Assembly: GCA_913062605.1 (NCBI GenBank)
Contig: CAJXWQ010000012.1
Span: forward strand, 1-60,364
Direction of reading: 5' to 3'
Origin: an uncultured Cellvibrionales bacterium
GTDB taxonomy: Bacteria; Pseudomonadota; Gammaproteobacteria; Pseudomonadales; Porticoccaceae
Length of the DNA: 60,364 nt
Shown here one piece after another: positions 1 to 10,520 of the stretch. Every line of letters begins with the position of its first letter. Position 1 is the first letter of the stretch. The notes beneath the pieces are model-generated. The model saw only the letters and a list, made by a program, of their open reading frames with translations, had not been told where the DNA came from and did no database searches. The translations under genes and the position numbers were made by a program.

Positions 1-1
1 G

Positions 2-1747
2 CAGGAAGGACGCTTGTTCAGCCCGCTGGCTTTTACCGCTACCTATGCCATGGCTGCTTCTGCGATTTTAGCTATTACTTTGGTACCGGTAATGATGGGC
101 TATTTTCTGCGTGGGAAAATAATAGCCGAACATAAGAACCCTATTAGTCGTGCATTACATGCCTTACATGGGCCGGCGTTAAAAATCGCGATGCAATCGC
201 GAAGTATTACGTTGCTTGTGGCACTGGGGTTGTTAGGGGTGACTTATTACCCCTATTCCAAGCTAGGTAGTGAGTTTATGCCGCCATTGGATGAAGGTGA
301 CATTCTTTATATGCCAACCACATTCCCCGGCATTTCAATTACCAAAGCCAAAGAGCTTTTGCAGCAGACCGATAAAATTCTCTATACCTTTCCTGAAGTA
401 CATCATGTCTTTGGTAAAGTAGGTCGCGCCGAATCAGCAACGGATGCGGCACCTTTGGCCATGATCGAGACCACGGTGCGATTAAAACCAAAGGATGAAT
501 GGCCGGACCCCAAAAAGTCGACCCAGGACTTGATGAATGAAATGGATAAGGCCATACAGTTCCCAGGTTTGGCTAATGCCTGGACCATGCCCATTAAAAC
601 TCGAATCGATATGTTATCGACCGGGATCAAAACACCCGTTGGCATCAAAGTTTCTGGACCTGACCTGAGTGTGCTGCAACAGATCTCGCAGGACATCGAG
701 CAGGCCATGAAAACACTGCCCGAAACCACGTCAGCATTTGGCGATAGAACCGTGGGTGGCTACTACCTGGATTTTGATATCAACCGTGAAAAAGCAGCAC
801 GCTATGGCCTGACCGTTGGTGCGGTACAGGATGTTATTCAAAGTGCTATCGGTGGTATGAATATTACTGAAACCGTTGAAGGGCTTGAGCGCTACCCGGT
901 TAATTTGCGTTACCCGCGAGAGTTGCGTAGCGATTTAGAGACGCTCAAGCGTGTATTGATCCCCACTCCGACGGGCGCGCAAATACCCTTAGCGATGGTG
1001 GCAGATATTGAATATAACCGTGGTCCACCGGTTATTAAGAGTGAAAACGCCCGTCCTAATGCCTGGATTTACGTGGATATTTCAACCTCGGATATCGGTG
1101 GCTTTGTCGCCAAGGCAAAGCGCGTGCTGGATCAGCAGGTCACAGTGCCTTCAGGCTATACCATCACCTGGTCAGGACAGTTTGAATATATGGAGCGGGC
1201 CGCAGCGCGTTTGAGTGTGGTGGTCCCCGCGACATTATTGATCATTTTTTTACTCTTGTATTTCAACTTTCGGAATATTACCGAGCCGTTAGTGGTGATG
1301 ATGTCGATCCCATTTGGGCTGGTTGGCGGTATATGGCTTATTTACATCAACGACTACAACATGTCGGTGGCTGTTGCCGTTGGTTTTATTGCATTGGCTG
1401 GGATGGCTGCAGAAATAGGTGTGTTGGTATTAAGCTTTATTGATGTCGAAATTGCCAAGCGGCGGACGGCGGCCCTGACCCGATTGTCGCTTGATGAGGT
1501 AAAGGAAGCTGTCTTATCTGCGACCTCAAAACGTGTGCGGCCGGTGGCGATGACGGCGATATCAACGATGGCTGGATTGACGCCCATTATGCTGAGTAGT
1601 GGTACAGGCTCAGATGTGACACATCGTATTGCTGCCCCTATGTTAGGCGGCATGCTGACGGTCATGATACTCAATCTCTTGGTCTTACCAGTGATTTATA
1701 GCTTTATTTTGCAGTATCAGGAGAAAAAAAGAAGAGTCGTTATGTAG
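2..1747 (+). CDS. cusA: CusA/CzcA-family heavy-metal RND efflux pump, 3' part
   Basis: This is the C-terminal part (about 580 residues) of an inner-membrane RND pump that exports metal ions with proton influx through a three-part CusCBA-type complex. The reading frame is open to the left edge (first codons read Q-E-G-R-L-F-S-P-L), so the true start lies outside the window. Recognisable family blocks are GSEFMPPLDEGD, NREKAARYG, TENARP-like SENARPNAWIY, and the last group of membrane helices with GFIALAGMAAEIGVLVL. Met residues in the APLAMIETT and RIDMLSTG blocks align, from memory, with CusA methionines that bind Cu(I)/Ag(I); this favours copper or silver over Zn/Co/Cd as substrate. A CueR gene downstream fits that reading. 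The partner genes cusB and cusC would be upstream and are not visible. Confidence 0.93.
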   Translation, partial: QEGRLFSPLAFTATYAMAASAILAITLVPVMMGYFLRGKIIAEHKNPISRALHALHGPALKIAMQSRSITLLVALGLLGVTYYPYSKLGSEFMPPLDEGDILYMPTTFPGISITKAKELLQQTDKILYTFPEVHHVFGKVGRAESATDAAPLAMIETTVRLKPKDEWPDPKKSTQDLMNEMDKAIQFPGLANAWTMPIKTRIDMLSTGIKTPVGIKVSGPDLSVLQQISQDIEQAMKTLPETTSAFGDRTVGGYYLDFDINREKAARYGLTVGAVQDVIQSAIGGMNITETVEGLERYPVNLRYPRELRSDLETLKRVLIPTPTGAQIPLAMVADIEYNRGPPVIKSENARPNAWIYVDISTSDIGGFVAKAKRVLDQQVTVPSGYTITWSGQFEYMERAAARLSVVVPATLLIIFLLLYFNFRNITEPLVVMMSIPFGLVGGIWLIYINDYNMSVAVAVGFIALAGMAAEIGVLVLSFIDVEIAKRRTAALTRLSLDEVKEAVLSATSKRVRPVAMTAISTMAGLTPIMLSSGTGSDVTHRIAAPMLGGMLTVMILNLLVLPVIYSFILQYQEKKRRVVM

Positions 1748-1856
1748 TCTGATTTCAGCTTCCCCCGCGCGTTGTTGCTGCTGACTTGATTTGAACGGTT
1801 TGGTTTGAATGACTAATGGAAGGAAGGGCAAATATTTAAGCGGCTTAAATGTTTGC

Positions 1857-1887
1857 TTGACCTTATACTTACTATAAGGTTTACATT
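1857..1887 (+). promoter_or_regulatory. MerR/CueR-type promoter and operator
   Basis: The -35 box TTGACC (1857-1862) and the -10-like TACATT (1882-1887) are separated by 19 bp, the over-long spacer typical of MerR-family promoters. The spacer holds a perfect dyad, ACCTTATA (1860-1867), five bases, then TATAAGGT (1873-1880). The layout is the same as the known copA promoter bound by CueR. It lies just upstream of cueR and the efflux permease, so metal-dependent control of both, including autoregulation, is inferred. Confidence 0.87.
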
Positions 1888-1917
1888 GGTGGTATTCCTA
1901 TAGAGTTGGAGGGTCAG

Positions 1918-2307
1918 ATGAAGATAAGTGACGTTGCCAAGCGAACGGGGTTGGATGCCAAAACAATCCGTTACTATGAAAGTATCGATTTGGTGGATTC
2001 ACCACCAAGGCGAGAAAATGGTTACCGCGAGTATACAGAGCAGGGTATCCAGCAACTTGGTTTTTTACGCAAAGCCAGGAAGTTTGGTTTTTCCATTAAT
2101 GAATGTCGTGCATTACTGGCGTTGTGGGCCAACCCTAACCGTCGAAGTGCTGAGGTACATGGATTGGTTACGGAAAAAGTCAGGGATATCGATGTGCATA
2201 TTCTCGAGCTGAAATCGATGAAGAAAATGCTCTCCGACTTGCTGGCCCAGTGCCCCGGTGATGATAGTCCTAGTTGTGCAATTATCAGCAAGTTGGCAGC
2301 AGAGTAG
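1918..2307 (+). CDS. cueR: CueR-like MerR-family copper-responsive regulator
   Basis: This 129-residue regulator has the MerR layout: an N-terminal winged helix (KISDVAKRTGLDAKTIRYYE, residues 2-21), a dimerisation helix, and a C-terminal metal-binding loop. The loop reads CPGDDSPSC, with the two cysteines and spacing of CueR that coordinate Cu(I) or Ag(I). The start at ATG 1918 is chosen because MKISDV matches the family N-terminus and GGAGG lies at 1908-1912; an upstream TTG at 1906 would add four residues without family support. It is followed 10 bp later by the efflux permease and preceded by a 19-bp-spacer promoter. Activation of that promoter on Cu(I) binding is inferred from the family. 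Confidence 0.92.
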   Translation: MKISDVAKRTGLDAKTIRYYESIDLVDSPPRRENGYREYTEQGIQQLGFLRKARKFGFSINECRALLALWANPNRRSAEVHGLVTEKVRDIDVHILELKSMKKMLSDLLAQCPGDDSPSCAIISKLAAE

Positions 2308-2317
2308 GAGTAAGCAG

Positions 2318-3421
2318 ATGGGCGATTGCTGTAATAAAAAACCGGAACCCAAGGTGGTGACAAGCAGTGAAGATCCAGAGCCTGGCCACAAGTCCTGTCA
2401 CCCTCAAAAGCAACGGCCGGATTACCTGCTGTGGGTTTCTTCCACCATTGTGCTGCTGTGCTATGTGCTTTATTGGCTAGTTGATGGCCATCCCGATTTA
2501 CCCGAGTGGTTGGTGGTGATGACCTCCGGGGTATACGAATTAATTAACAGAATGTGGTGGGGATTATTGGCAGCGGTAATTTTTGTTGGTCTGTTAGAAC
2601 GAATTCCTCGTGATCTGGTGATGTCAGCTTTAGGGGAAGGCGGAACATTTAAGGGTGTTGTTCGAGCCACCATTGCCGGTGTGCTGCTGGATTTATGCAG
2701 CCATGGAATTCTGATGGTGGGTACAAAACTGTATGAGCGTGGGGCAAGTTTAGGGCAATTGATGGCCTTTTTGATTGCCAGCCCATGGAATTCCCTGTCG
2801 CTGACCATTATCTTGGTGGCCCTCATAGGCTTTGGCTGGACCTTGGCTTTTGTATTGTTATCCATGGCCGTAGGGATTGTGACGGGGTTGATTTTTGATT
2901 ACTTAGTGACGGGAGGAAAGCTTCCATCAAACCCCAACCACGTTATTTCGACCAATGGTGACAGTTTGACCCGCCAACTTGGTCAGTTAGTGAAGACAGT
3001 CCAAATTACGCCTTCAGGTACGTTGGCAATGCTCAAAGACGGTCTGAGAGATTCCAAAATGGTTTTTCGCTGGGTGTTTTTTGGCATTGTGATGGCAACA
3101 GCTATTCGAGCCTTTGTGCCTGTGGATACCTATCAAACACTCTTTGGCCCCACGGTAGCAGGGTTGTTACTCACACTACTGGCAGCCACGGTAATTGAGG
3201 TGTGCTCTGAGGGTTCTACACCTATTGCCGCAGACATTGTGACCCGTGCAGCAGCACCGGGTAATGGATTTACTTTTTTGATGGCAGGTGTCGCTACAGA
3301 CTATACCGAGGTGATGGTGATTCGTGATATGACGAAATCCTGGAAAATCGCCTTGTTTTTGCCGTTGGTCAGTGTGCCGCAAATCCTTGTTATTGGGTGG
3401 GTTTTGAACCAGCTTGGGTAA
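2318..3421 (+). CDS. Permease of the SO_0444/ArsP-like Cu/Zn efflux family
   Basis: The 367-residue membrane protein begins with a soluble cysteine- and histidine-bearing head (GDCCNKKPE near residue 2 and GHKSCHPQK near residue 27), followed by about eight to ten hydrophobic helices. The helices carry the permease-family (DUF318/ArsP-like) blocks LLDLCSHGILMVGTKLYERG and EVCSEGSTPIAADIVTRA, each with a membrane-embedded cysteine. I recognise it as the family named after Shewanella SO_0444, annotated as a Cu/Zn efflux transporter. ATG 2318 is preferred because AGGAG lies at 2306-2310 and the Cys-rich head starts there; the longer frame overlaps cueR. Co-transcription with cueR is likely. The exact metal is not decided by sequence. 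Confidence 0.82.
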   Translation: MGDCCNKKPEPKVVTSSEDPEPGHKSCHPQKQRPDYLLWVSSTIVLLCYVLYWLVDGHPDLPEWLVVMTSGVYELINRMWWGLLAAVIFVGLLERIPRDLVMSALGEGGTFKGVVRATIAGVLLDLCSHGILMVGTKLYERGASLGQLMAFLIASPWNSLSLTIILVALIGFGWTLAFVLLSMAVGIVTGLIFDYLVTGGKLPSNPNHVISTNGDSLTRQLGQLVKTVQITPSGTLAMLKDGLRDSKMVFRWVFFGIVMATAIRAFVPVDTYQTLFGPTVAGLLLTLLAATVIEVCSEGSTPIAADIVTRAAAPGNGFTFLMAGVATDYTEVMVIRDMTKSWKIALFLPLVSVPQILVIGWVLNQLG

Positions 3422-3431
3422 CTTTTAGATT

Positions 3432-3455
3432 GCTAAGTAAGTAGCTAAGTAGGTA
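3432..3455 (+). repeat. 12-bp tandem duplication
   Basis: GCTAAGTAAGTA (3432-3443) is followed directly by GCTAAGTAGGTA (3444-3455), one mismatch. It lies just after the stop codon of the efflux permease and is one of many short tandem duplications at gene boundaries in this window. Confidence 0.85.
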
Positions 3456-3518
3456 GAGAAGCACGGTGGTTTCCGCTAAAATTCCGCTCTTGTTCTAGCC
3501 CTCCGGTATTAGCAGTAA

Positions 3519-4614
3519 ATGGAAATTAATCCGATCAGGAATTCCCTCGACGACCTTCAGGTGCGCACCGACGTACTTAGGGGGTATCTTTGACTACCTT
3601 AACAAGAAAGACCGATTAGCTGAGGTTGAACTGGAGCTGGGTGATCCTGAGGTTTGGAATGACCCGGATAGAGCTCAGGAGCTGGGTCGTGAACGCGCCT
3701 CTCTGGAGATGGTGGTAGAAACCATTGAAACACTGGATTCTGGTATTTCAGATACCCGTGAATTGTTGGAAATGGCGGCTGAGGAAGAAGATGCCGATAC
3801 CGTTGCAGACATTGAGGCTGAAATTGCTCAGTTAGGGGCTCACCTGGAAAAGCTTGAGTTTCGCCGTATGTTTTCCGGTGAGATGGATGTGAATAATGCC
3901 TACCTGGACATTCAGGCCGGTTCCGGCGGCACTGAAGCTCAGGATTGGGCTGAAATGATCTTACGTATGTATTTGCGTTGGGGTGAGGCCAAGGGGTTTA
4001 AAACCACCTTGGAGGAAGCCTCTGCCGGAGAGGTGGCTGGTATCAAGAGTGCCACTATACGCTTTGAAGGTGAATATGCCTTTGGCTGGTTGAGAACGGA
4101 GACAGGCGTACACCGCCTGGTTCGAAAATCGCCCTTTGATTCCGGTAATCGTCGACATACGTCCTTTAGTTCTGTATTTGTCTCCCCGGAGATAGATGAC
4201 AATATTGTCATCGATATTAATCCGGCAGATGTGCGTACAGATACCTACCGTGCCAGTGGTGCGGGTGGTCAGCACGTGAACAAAACAGATTCGGCGGTGC
4301 GATTGACCCACGAACCCTCGGGTATTGTTGCCGAGTGTCAAAGTCAGCGCTCGCAACATAAAAACCGTGATCAGGCTTGGAAGATGTTGCGGGCCAAGTT
4401 ATATGAGCAGGAAATGCTCAAGCGATCTGAAGAGGCTCAGGCGGTGGAGGACACCAAGTCTGATATTGGCTGGGGCAGCCAGATTCGGTCCTACGTATTG
4501 GACGATCAGCGTATTAAAGATTTACGCACCAATATTCAGACCAGTAATTGTCAGGCAGTGTTGGATGGCGATTTGGATCAGTTTATTGAGGCTTCATTGA
4601 AGGCTGGCGTATAG
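3519..4614 (+). CDS. prfB: Peptide chain release factor 2 (programmed +1 frameshift)
   Basis: RF2 recognises UGA and UAA stop codons and triggers peptide release on the ribosome. The gene starts at ATG 3519, reads 24 codons to an in-frame TGA at 3591-3593, and continues in the +1 frame from GAC 3592 to the stop at 4614, giving 364 residues (E. coli 365). The product carries the RF2 tripeptide anticodon SPF (in [12 protein letters not shown]) and the catalytic GGQ (in [10 protein letters not shown]). The sequence after the shift, [13 protein letters not shown], restores the usual RF2 N-terminal domain. It is followed by lysS, the classic prfB-lysS pair. Expression is expected to be autoregulated: low RF2 leaves time for the shift at the internal TGA. 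Confidence 0.98.
3579..3593 (+). promoter_or_regulatory. prfB programmed frameshift site
   Basis: The site reads AGGGGG (3579-3584, internal Shine-Dalgarno), TAT, the slippery CTT and TGA followed by C. All elements of the conserved RF2 autoregulatory shift are present with standard spacing. Confidence 0.97.
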
Positions 4615-4713
4615 AGACGGATATTTTATAGAAGCTAGTTTATAGGGTCGCACCAGGTTAGGAGCGAACTATATAAAGGTTTCTTGGGCAGTAGACATAT
4701 TATTGGAAAATCC

Positions 4714-6228
4714 ATGAGTAATAACGAACAACAACATGATGAAAATAAGTTAATCGCTGAGCGGAGAGCCAAGCTGGCGAAGATTCGCGAGCAGGCCTCT
4801 GCCGATAACAGCAGTGCCTTTCCCAATAATTTTCGTCGAGAAAATTTGGCGGCTGACCTACAGGCTGAGTACGGCGAGCAGTCAAAGGAAGCGTTAGAAA
4901 CATTAGATCATCAGGTGAGCGTGGCGGGGCGGGTGATCCGTAACCGCGGTGCGTTTATGGTGATTCAGGATATGTCTGGCACCATTCAATTGTATGTAGC
5001 CAAGGAGGCCCGTCCTTTTGCCAAGAGCCTGGATCTGGGTGACATTGTTGGCGTGAGTGGTACCCTGCATAAATCGGGCAAGGGTGATCTGTACGTCAAT
5101 ATGGATCAGTATCAGTTGCTGACTAAATCACTGCGCCCACTTCCCGATAAGTATCATGGTCTTGCTGATCAGGAAATGCGTTACCGTCAGCGCTACGTGG
5201 ACTTGATCGTTAACCCGGAGGTTCGCGACTTGTTCAAGGTGCGGACTCAGGTGATCAGCTTTATTCGTAGTTATCTCAACGATAATCAATTTATGGAAGT
5301 GGAAACACCGATGTTACAGGTGATTCCCGGTGGGGCCGCGGCCAAACCATTCATTACCTATCACAATGCGCTGGACCTCGATATGTATCTGCGGATTGCG
5401 CCAGAGTTGTATCTGAAACGTTTAGTGGTTGGTGGTTTTGAGCGGGTGTATGAAATTAACCGCAACTTCCGTAATGAAGGGTTGTCTACTCGTCACAATC
5501 CCGAGTTCACGATGGTGGAGTTCTATCAGGCCTACGCAGATTACAACGACTTGATGGATCTCACCGAGGATATGTTGCGTCAGCTGGCAATGAATGTGCT
5601 GGGCAGCAGTGAAGTTCGTAGTACGGTGAAGAATGATGAAGGCGAAGTCGTTCAGGAGAAGATTTACGATTTTGCCAAGCCGTTTCGACGCATATCTGTA
5701 TTTGATTCTATTCTTCACTTCAATCCAGATATTTCGGCGGAAGCGCTTGCTGATGAGAGTGCTGCCCGTCAGATAGCAGAGCATTTGGATATCCCGTTAA
5801 AAGATATTTGGGGTTTGGGTAAGGTGCAGATTGAGATCTTTGAGAAAACTGTAGAGCATCGACTGGATGACCCTACCTTTATTACTCAATACCCGACAGA
5901 AGTCTCACCATTGGCCCGACGGAGTGATAGCGATCCATTTGTGACAGACCGGTTTGAATTTTTTGTCGGTGGTCGAGAAATCGCTAATGGGTTTTCTGAG
6001 CTCAACGACGCAGAAGACCAGGCGGCCCGTTTTCAGCAGCAAGTGGCGGAAAAGGATGCTGGCGACGATGAAGCGATGCACTTTGATGCCGATTATATTC
6101 GGGCGCTTGAATACGGGTTGCCCCCCACGGCTGGGGAAGGCATTGGTATTGACCGTTTAGTGATGCTGTTGACCGACTCACCATCCATAAGAGATGTATT
6201 GCTATTTCCCCATATGAGGCCTGAATAG
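4714..6228 (+). CDS. lysS: Lysyl-tRNA synthetase, class II
   Basis: The enzyme charges tRNA-Lys with lysine in the cytosol. The 504-residue product matches E. coli LysS in length. It has an N-terminal OB-fold anticodon-binding domain (about residues 60-150, [17 protein letters not shown]) and a class II catalytic core with motif 2 ([20 protein letters not shown]) and motif 3 ([14 protein letters not shown]). ATG 4714 is used because MSNNEQQ begins the usual charged N-terminal extension; a TTG 30 bp upstream would add residues without family support. It lies 99 bp after prfB and probably shares its transcript. Nothing unusual is seen. Confidence 0.97.
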   Translation: MSNNEQQHDENKLIAERRAKLAKIREQASADNSSAFPNNFRRENLAADLQAEYGEQSKEALETLDHQVSVAGRVIRNRGAFMVIQDMSGTIQLYVAKEARPFAKSLDLGDIVGVSGTLHKSGKGDLYVNMDQYQLLTKSLRPLPDKYHGLADQEMRYRQRYVDLIVNPEVRDLFKVRTQVISFIRSYLNDNQFMEVETPMLQVIPGGAAAKPFITYHNALDLDMYLRIAPELYLKRLVVGGFERVYEINRNFRNEGLSTRHNPEFTMVEFYQAYADYNDLMDLTEDMLRQLAMNVLGSSEVRSTVKNDEGEVVQEKIYDFAKPFRRISVFDSILHFNPDISAEALADESAARQIAEHLDIPLKDIWGLGKVQIEIFEKTVEHRLDDPTFITQYPTEVSPLARRSDSDPFVTDRFEFFVGGREIANGFSELNDAEDQAARFQQQVAEKDAGDDEAMHFDADYIRALEYGLPPTAGEGIGIDRLVMLLTDSPSIRDVLLFPHMRPE

Positions 6229-6278
6229 ACGGCTTCAGGACACTAGTAGGAACACAAAAAATTAGAGGTATTGTAAGG

Positions 6279-7427
6279 ATGCAATCAAAAACTTCACTGG
6301 GATGGCTGAACAAAATCAGCCATATCCCGCTTGATGCTGGTGCCGAGGAAGAGGCTCGCCGTCAAGATGTCATTATCGCTATTTTGATGCTCACCGGATC
6401 AGTGGTGATTACGGGTTTATCAATATGGGATTTGCTGGTGGGCATGGGGCCAGCCTGGGTTAATCTGATCACCCTTGCTGTTGGGCTGCTTGCGACTGTG
6501 GTTTATCTGGTGTTGCTGAGAAGTGGCAGAACCAGTTTACTAATGACTCTCGTATTGATGGTTTTTTTACACTTTTTTTGGCTGATTACCGGTGACGTAG
6601 AGTGGGCCGGGATGCTTTGGTGTTTGGTCATGTTGCCACTTTTCTTCCATCTTCTGGGGCATAGACAAGGCAGCAAATTAGTTTTCGCCATTATTCTCAT
6701 TAGCGCCACTGTCTTGTTGTGGCCTAATACTGAATATCTAGCTGCAACTTATTCTTTAGATATGCGCTATCGCTTTTTATTGGCTTATCTGGTGTTGGCG
6801 TGGATTTCATTTATGGTGGAGTACGTGCGCTACCAGACCCGGCAGCGTTTTCAGGAAGCCCGAGATCACCTCAACTATCAGGCACGCACAGATGAGTTAA
6901 CAGGCTTGGCCAACCGTCGTGGGTTTAAAGAGTATCTGGGTGAATCTGAGCAACGCAGAGAATCGGGTAAAGGATTATTTGCGGTAATTATTGGTGATCT
7001 GGACAACTTCAAGCAGATCAATGACGAATATGGTCATGAAGTGGGTGATTTTGTACTCCAGGAAATTGGCCATACTCTGAAAAAACTGGTCAGATCTGAA
7101 GACTTGGTTGTTCGCTGGGGAGGGGAGGAGTTTTTGATTTTAATGGCGGACACTGACCTGAAAGGAGCCGAGGTGTTAGCTGAGAAGGTTCGCCATGAAA
7201 TTGCTTCTACCAGTGTGGCTGTTGAAGGCGGTCAGGTTGCTGTCACCATGAGTCTTGGGGTTGATGCTCAGAAACCCCAAGGAGATCTGTATTTCACCCT
7301 TGGGTCGGCAGATAGGGCAATGTATGAAGCCAAGCGACGAGGTCGTGATTGTGTTGTTGCCGCTGAAGAGGATGGAGGGTCTGGTGACAATCAAACTGTT
7401 CTAGAGAGCCCTTCTCCCGCACTGTAG
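6279..7427 (+). CDS. Membrane-anchored diguanylate cyclase (GGDEF)
   Basis: The 382-residue protein has about six hydrophobic segments in residues 40-190, then a short linker and a GGDEF domain starting with DELTGLANRRGF (about residue 205). The active-site signature is GGEEF at residues 281-285, so cyclase activity to make cyclic-di-GMP is expected. RSED at residues 272-275 lies five residues before it and matches the RxxD inhibitory site, so product feedback is also expected. No EAL or other output domain is present. It begins 50 bp after lysS and ends before a bidirectional terminator. The sensed signal and downstream target cannot be told from sequence. Confidence 0.9.
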   Translation: MQSKTSLGWLNKISHIPLDAGAEEEARRQDVIIAILMLTGSVVITGLSIWDLLVGMGPAWVNLITLAVGLLATVVYLVLLRSGRTSLLMTLVLMVFLHFFWLITGDVEWAGMLWCLVMLPLFFHLLGHRQGSKLVFAIILISATVLLWPNTEYLAATYSLDMRYRFLLAYLVLAWISFMVEYVRYQTRQRFQEARDHLNYQARTDELTGLANRRGFKEYLGESEQRRESGKGLFAVIIGDLDNFKQINDEYGHEVGDFVLQEIGHTLKKLVRSEDLVVRWGGEEFLILMADTDLKGAEVLAEKVRHEIASTSVAVEGGQVAVTMSLGVDAQKPQGDLYFTLGSADRAMYEAKRRGRDCVVAAEEDGGSGDNQTVLESPSPAL

Positions 7428-7456
7428 GTTGTAGATGATAGGTGATACGTTAATAA

Positions 7457-7495
7457 AAAAAACCGCTATCATTTCTCTTCGATAGCGGCTTTTTT
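7457..7495. terminator. Bidirectional rho-independent terminator
   Basis: The stem CCGCTATC (7463-7470) pairs with GATAGCGG (7481-7488), with an A run before and a T run after. It sits between the convergent GGDEF gene and valS and can serve both strands. Confidence 0.92.
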
Positions 7496-7511
7496 AATGT
7501 CCAAGTAAAAG

Positions 7512-10301
7512 CTACAGCTGGCTGATACTCTGTTGTTGTTGAGCCAATTTTGTCAGGGTTGTTTCTAAGTCACTCATTTTTGTTCTTTCCTTAGCAACAA
7601 CATCTTCAGGTGCCTTGCTGACAAACTTTTCATTGTTAAGCTTGCCTTGTACTTGTTGATATTCCTTCTGTATTTTCTCCGCTTCCTTGCTGAGTCGAGC
7701 AAGCTCAGCATCTTTATCAATCAGGCCAGCCATCGGGACTAGAATTTCCATGTCGCCCACTAATGCTGTGGCAGACATGGGAGCCTCTTCACCTTGGTTA
7801 AGCCATGTGATGGTCTCCAAGTGGGCCAATTTGGCCAAGAATTGACGATTGGCATTTAGCCGTGTCTGGTCCTCATGGCTGCCGTTGTTTAAATAAACGG
7901 GCAGTGGTTTAGCGGGAGAGATATTCATTTCACCGCGGATATTGCGGATACCAATAATGACCTTTTTTAGCCATTCAATATCGGCGGTGGCCGATTCATC
8001 AATGAGGTTATTATCAGCTTCCGGATAGGGCTGAAGCATGATGGTGTCACCTTCAACGCCAGCGAGAGCATTTATCTGCTGCCAGATTTCTTCAGTAATA
8101 AATGGGATCAGTGGGTGAGCCATCCTCAAGGTGGTTTCCAGTACTCGAATTAGAGTGCGGCGCGTTCCTTTTTGGAGTGCAGGTGAGGCATTTTCATCCC
8201 ACAGAACCGGTTTGGACAGTTCCAGATACCAGCCACAGTATTCATTCCAGATAAATTCATAGATGGCCTGAGAAGCCAGGTCAAAGCGGTAGTTACCGAT
8301 GGCCTCGGCAACAGCTTTCTCTGTGTGCTGAAGGCGGCTAATAATCCAGCGATCTGCTAGGCTGAGTTGGTAATCTTCGCTGCCATCCTGGCCGCAATCA
8401 TGTTCTTCTGTGTTCATCAGCACATAGCGTGCAGCATTCCAGATTTTATTACAGAAATTACGGAAGCCCTCGATACGGCCCACATCGAAATTAATGTCCC
8501 GACCGGTTGATGCCAATGAGTAATAGGTATAACGCAGTGCGTCGGTACCATAGGGTTCAATGCCATTGGCGAATTCTTTGCGGGTTTGCTTTTCAATTTT
8601 TGCAGCATCTTTTGGGCGCATCAGTCCGGCGGTACGCTTTTTCACCAAAGACTCAAGGTCGATACCATCAATAAGGTCAATAGGGTCCAGTACATTGCCC
8701 TTGGATTTTGACATTTTCTGGCCGTGGCTATCTCGTACTAGGCCGTGGACGTAGACAGTCTTGAACGGTACCTCATCCATAAAATACAGGGTCATCATAA
8801 TCATCCGGGCAACCCAGAAGAAGATAATGTCGAACCCGGTTACCAATACATTGGTGGGGTGAAAAGTCTTCAGGAGTTCAGTGACGCTTGGATTGTTATC
8901 GGCATTTGGCCAGCCCAGTGTTCCAAAGGTCCAAAGGCCGGAGGAGAACCAGGTATCCAGTACATCGTTATCCTGTTTGAGATTGATGTCGCCCAGGTCA
9001 TGTTTTTCTCGAACGTCTTGCTCAGAAGGCCCTACATAAACATTGCCCTGATCGTCATACCAAGCTGGGATACGGTGGCCCCACCACAGCTGACGGGAAA
9101 TACACCAATCCTGAATGTCACGCATCCAGGAAAAGTACATGTTCTCATACTGCTTGGGTACAAATTCGATGCTGCCATCTTCTACTGCCGCAATAGCCTT
9201 TTCAGCCATCGGTGCTGTTTTTACGTACCATTGGTCCGTCAGGTAGGGTTCGATGACAACACCTGAGCGGTCTCCGCGAGGTACTTTTAGTTTATGGTCA
9301 TCGATTTTATCTAACAGCCCCAATTCATCGAGGTCAGCCACAATCAACTTACGAGCCTCAAAGCGATCCATGCCCTGATAACGCTCAGGGGCTTGGGTAT
9401 TCATTTGAGCATCGTCATTGAATAGGTTGATCAGTGGTAGGTCGTGTCGTTGACCCATCTCGTAGTCATTGAAATCATGGGCCGGGGTGATTTTTACACA
9501 GCCAGTACCAAATTCACGATCTACATAGTCATCGGCAATAATCGGGATTTCCCGGTTGGCCAAGGGCAGGGTAATGGTTTTACCAATCAGGTGTTGGTAG
9601 CGCTCATCATCAGGATGGACTGCGACGGCGGTATCGCCGAGCATGGTCTCTGGGCGAGTAGTGGCAACAATCAAGTGTCCACTGCCATCTGTCAGGGGGT
9701 ATTTGAAATGCCAGAGGTTACCATTTTCTTCCTCTGAAATGACTTCAAGGTCAGAGATGGCAGTGTGTAATTTGGGATCCCAGTTGACCAGCCGTTTACC
9801 ACGGTAAATTAAGTCGTCGTTGTAGAGGCGAATAAAGGCTTCCTGAACTGCAGCGGAGAACCCATCATCCATAGTGAAGCGTTCACGAGACCAATCTGGA
9901 GAAGCGCCTAGCCGCCTAAGTTGTTGAGTGATCGTACCGCCAGACTGATGTTTCCATTCCCAGACTTTGTCGATAAATTTTTCCCGGCCAAGATCATGTC
10001 GGGAGATGCCATCAGCCTCTAACAGGCGTTCTACTACCATCTGTGTGGCAATGCCTGCGTGATCAGTACCCACTTGCCAGAGGGTGTTATTACCCTTCAT
10101 ACGGTGGTAGCGGATCAGCCCATCCATAATGGCTTCTTGAAAACCATGTCCCATGTGCAGGCTGCCAGTGACATTTGGCGGGGGGATCGTAATGCAGTAG
10201 GGGTCGGCATCCGGGTTATTGGCCGGCTTGAAATAGCCTTGCTCTTCCCAGGTCTGGTACCACTGGCTTTCAATGTCTTGTGGACGGTAGGTCTTTTCCA
10301 T
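7512..10301 (-). CDS. valS: Valyl-tRNA synthetase
   Basis: This class I synthetase charges tRNA-Val. The 929-residue product shows the HIGH-type motif HMGH (about residues 49-52, in [14 protein letters not shown]), a large inserted editing domain, the KMSKS motif ([10 protein letters not shown]), an anticodon-binding helical domain and a C-terminal coiled-coil arm rich in Lys/Glu. The start at 10301 is chosen because [11 protein letters not shown] aligns with the family N-terminus. An alternative ATG at 10343 adds 14 residues and overlaps the end of the displaced upstream reading frame in a TGATG arrangement, so it cannot be excluded. It is the last gene of the pepA-holC-small gene-valS group. 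Confidence 0.95.
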   Translation of the reverse strand: MEKTYRPQDIESQWYQTWEEQGYFKPANNPDADPYCITIPPPNVTGSLHMGHGFQEAIMDGLIRYHRMKGNNTLWQVGTDHAGIATQMVVERLLEADGISRHDLGREKFIDKVWEWKHQSGGTITQQLRRLGASPDWSRERFTMDDGFSAAVQEAFIRLYNDDLIYRGKRLVNWDPKLHTAISDLEVISEEENGNLWHFKYPLTDGSGHLIVATTRPETMLGDTAVAVHPDDERYQHLIGKTITLPLANREIPIIADDYVDREFGTGCVKITPAHDFNDYEMGQRHDLPLINLFNDDAQMNTQAPERYQGMDRFEARKLIVADLDELGLLDKIDDHKLKVPRGDRSGVVIEPYLTDQWYVKTAPMAEKAIAAVEDGSIEFVPKQYENMYFSWMRDIQDWCISRQLWWGHRIPAWYDDQGNVYVGPSEQDVREKHDLGDINLKQDNDVLDTWFSSGLWTFGTLGWPNADNNPSVTELLKTFHPTNVLVTGFDIIFFWVARMIMMTLYFMDEVPFKTVYVHGLVRDSHGQKMSKSKGNVLDPIDLIDGIDLESLVKKRTAGLMRPKDAAKIEKQTRKEFANGIEPYGTDALRYTYYSLASTGRDINFDVGRIEGFRNFCNKIWNAARYVLMNTEEHDCGQDGSEDYQLSLADRWIISRLQHTEKAVAEAIGNYRFDLASQAIYEFIWNEYCGWYLELSKPVLWDENASPALQKGTRRTLIRVLETTLRMAHPLIPFITEEIWQQINALAGVEGDTIMLQPYPEADNNLIDESATADIEWLKKVIIGIRNIRGEMNISPAKPLPVYLNNGSHEDQTRLNANRQFLAKLAHLETITWLNQGEEAPMSATALVGDMEILVPMAGLIDKDAELARLSKEAEKIQKEYQQVQGKLNNEKFVSKAPEDVVAKERTKMSDLETTLTKLAQQQQSISQL

Positions 10302-10342
10302 GTTCGCTCGTTTGATTATCGGCAACGGTGTCTGCTGTGCCA

Positions 10343-10520
10343 TCAGCTCTGGACTGGTTGTGCACGCGACAGGTAAGGGCGGGAATTATAATGGGCTAGC
10401 CAGTCTTCGTCGATGGAGTTGTTCGCGGATGATGGTTTTTTCGGGGCTGAATACTTGGTCTTAAGGTTGCTATTATTAAGGTCGCTACGATTCAGGCCAC
10501 TATGATGCAGGTCGCTATGA
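10343..10520 (-). pseudogene. Out-of-frame C-terminal extension of the holC-valS small gene
   Basis: This is the continuation, shifted by one base, of the small gene at 10521-10850. In this frame the DNA reads as pentapeptides SDLHH, SGLNR, SDLNN, SNLKT, then KYSAPKKPSSANN and about 30 more residues to a TGA at 10343-10345. It has no start codon or ribosome site of its own. The preceding 15-bp repeat units fit the same frame once one extra G (minus strand; CC at 10528-10529 on plus) is removed. I therefore read it as the detached end of one gene. A sequencing error is possible. Confidence 0.55.

Noticed and set aside
8745-9266. 173-codon plus-strand frame inside valS
   Set aside because: It lies fully antisense to valS, has no family pattern and no ribosome site.
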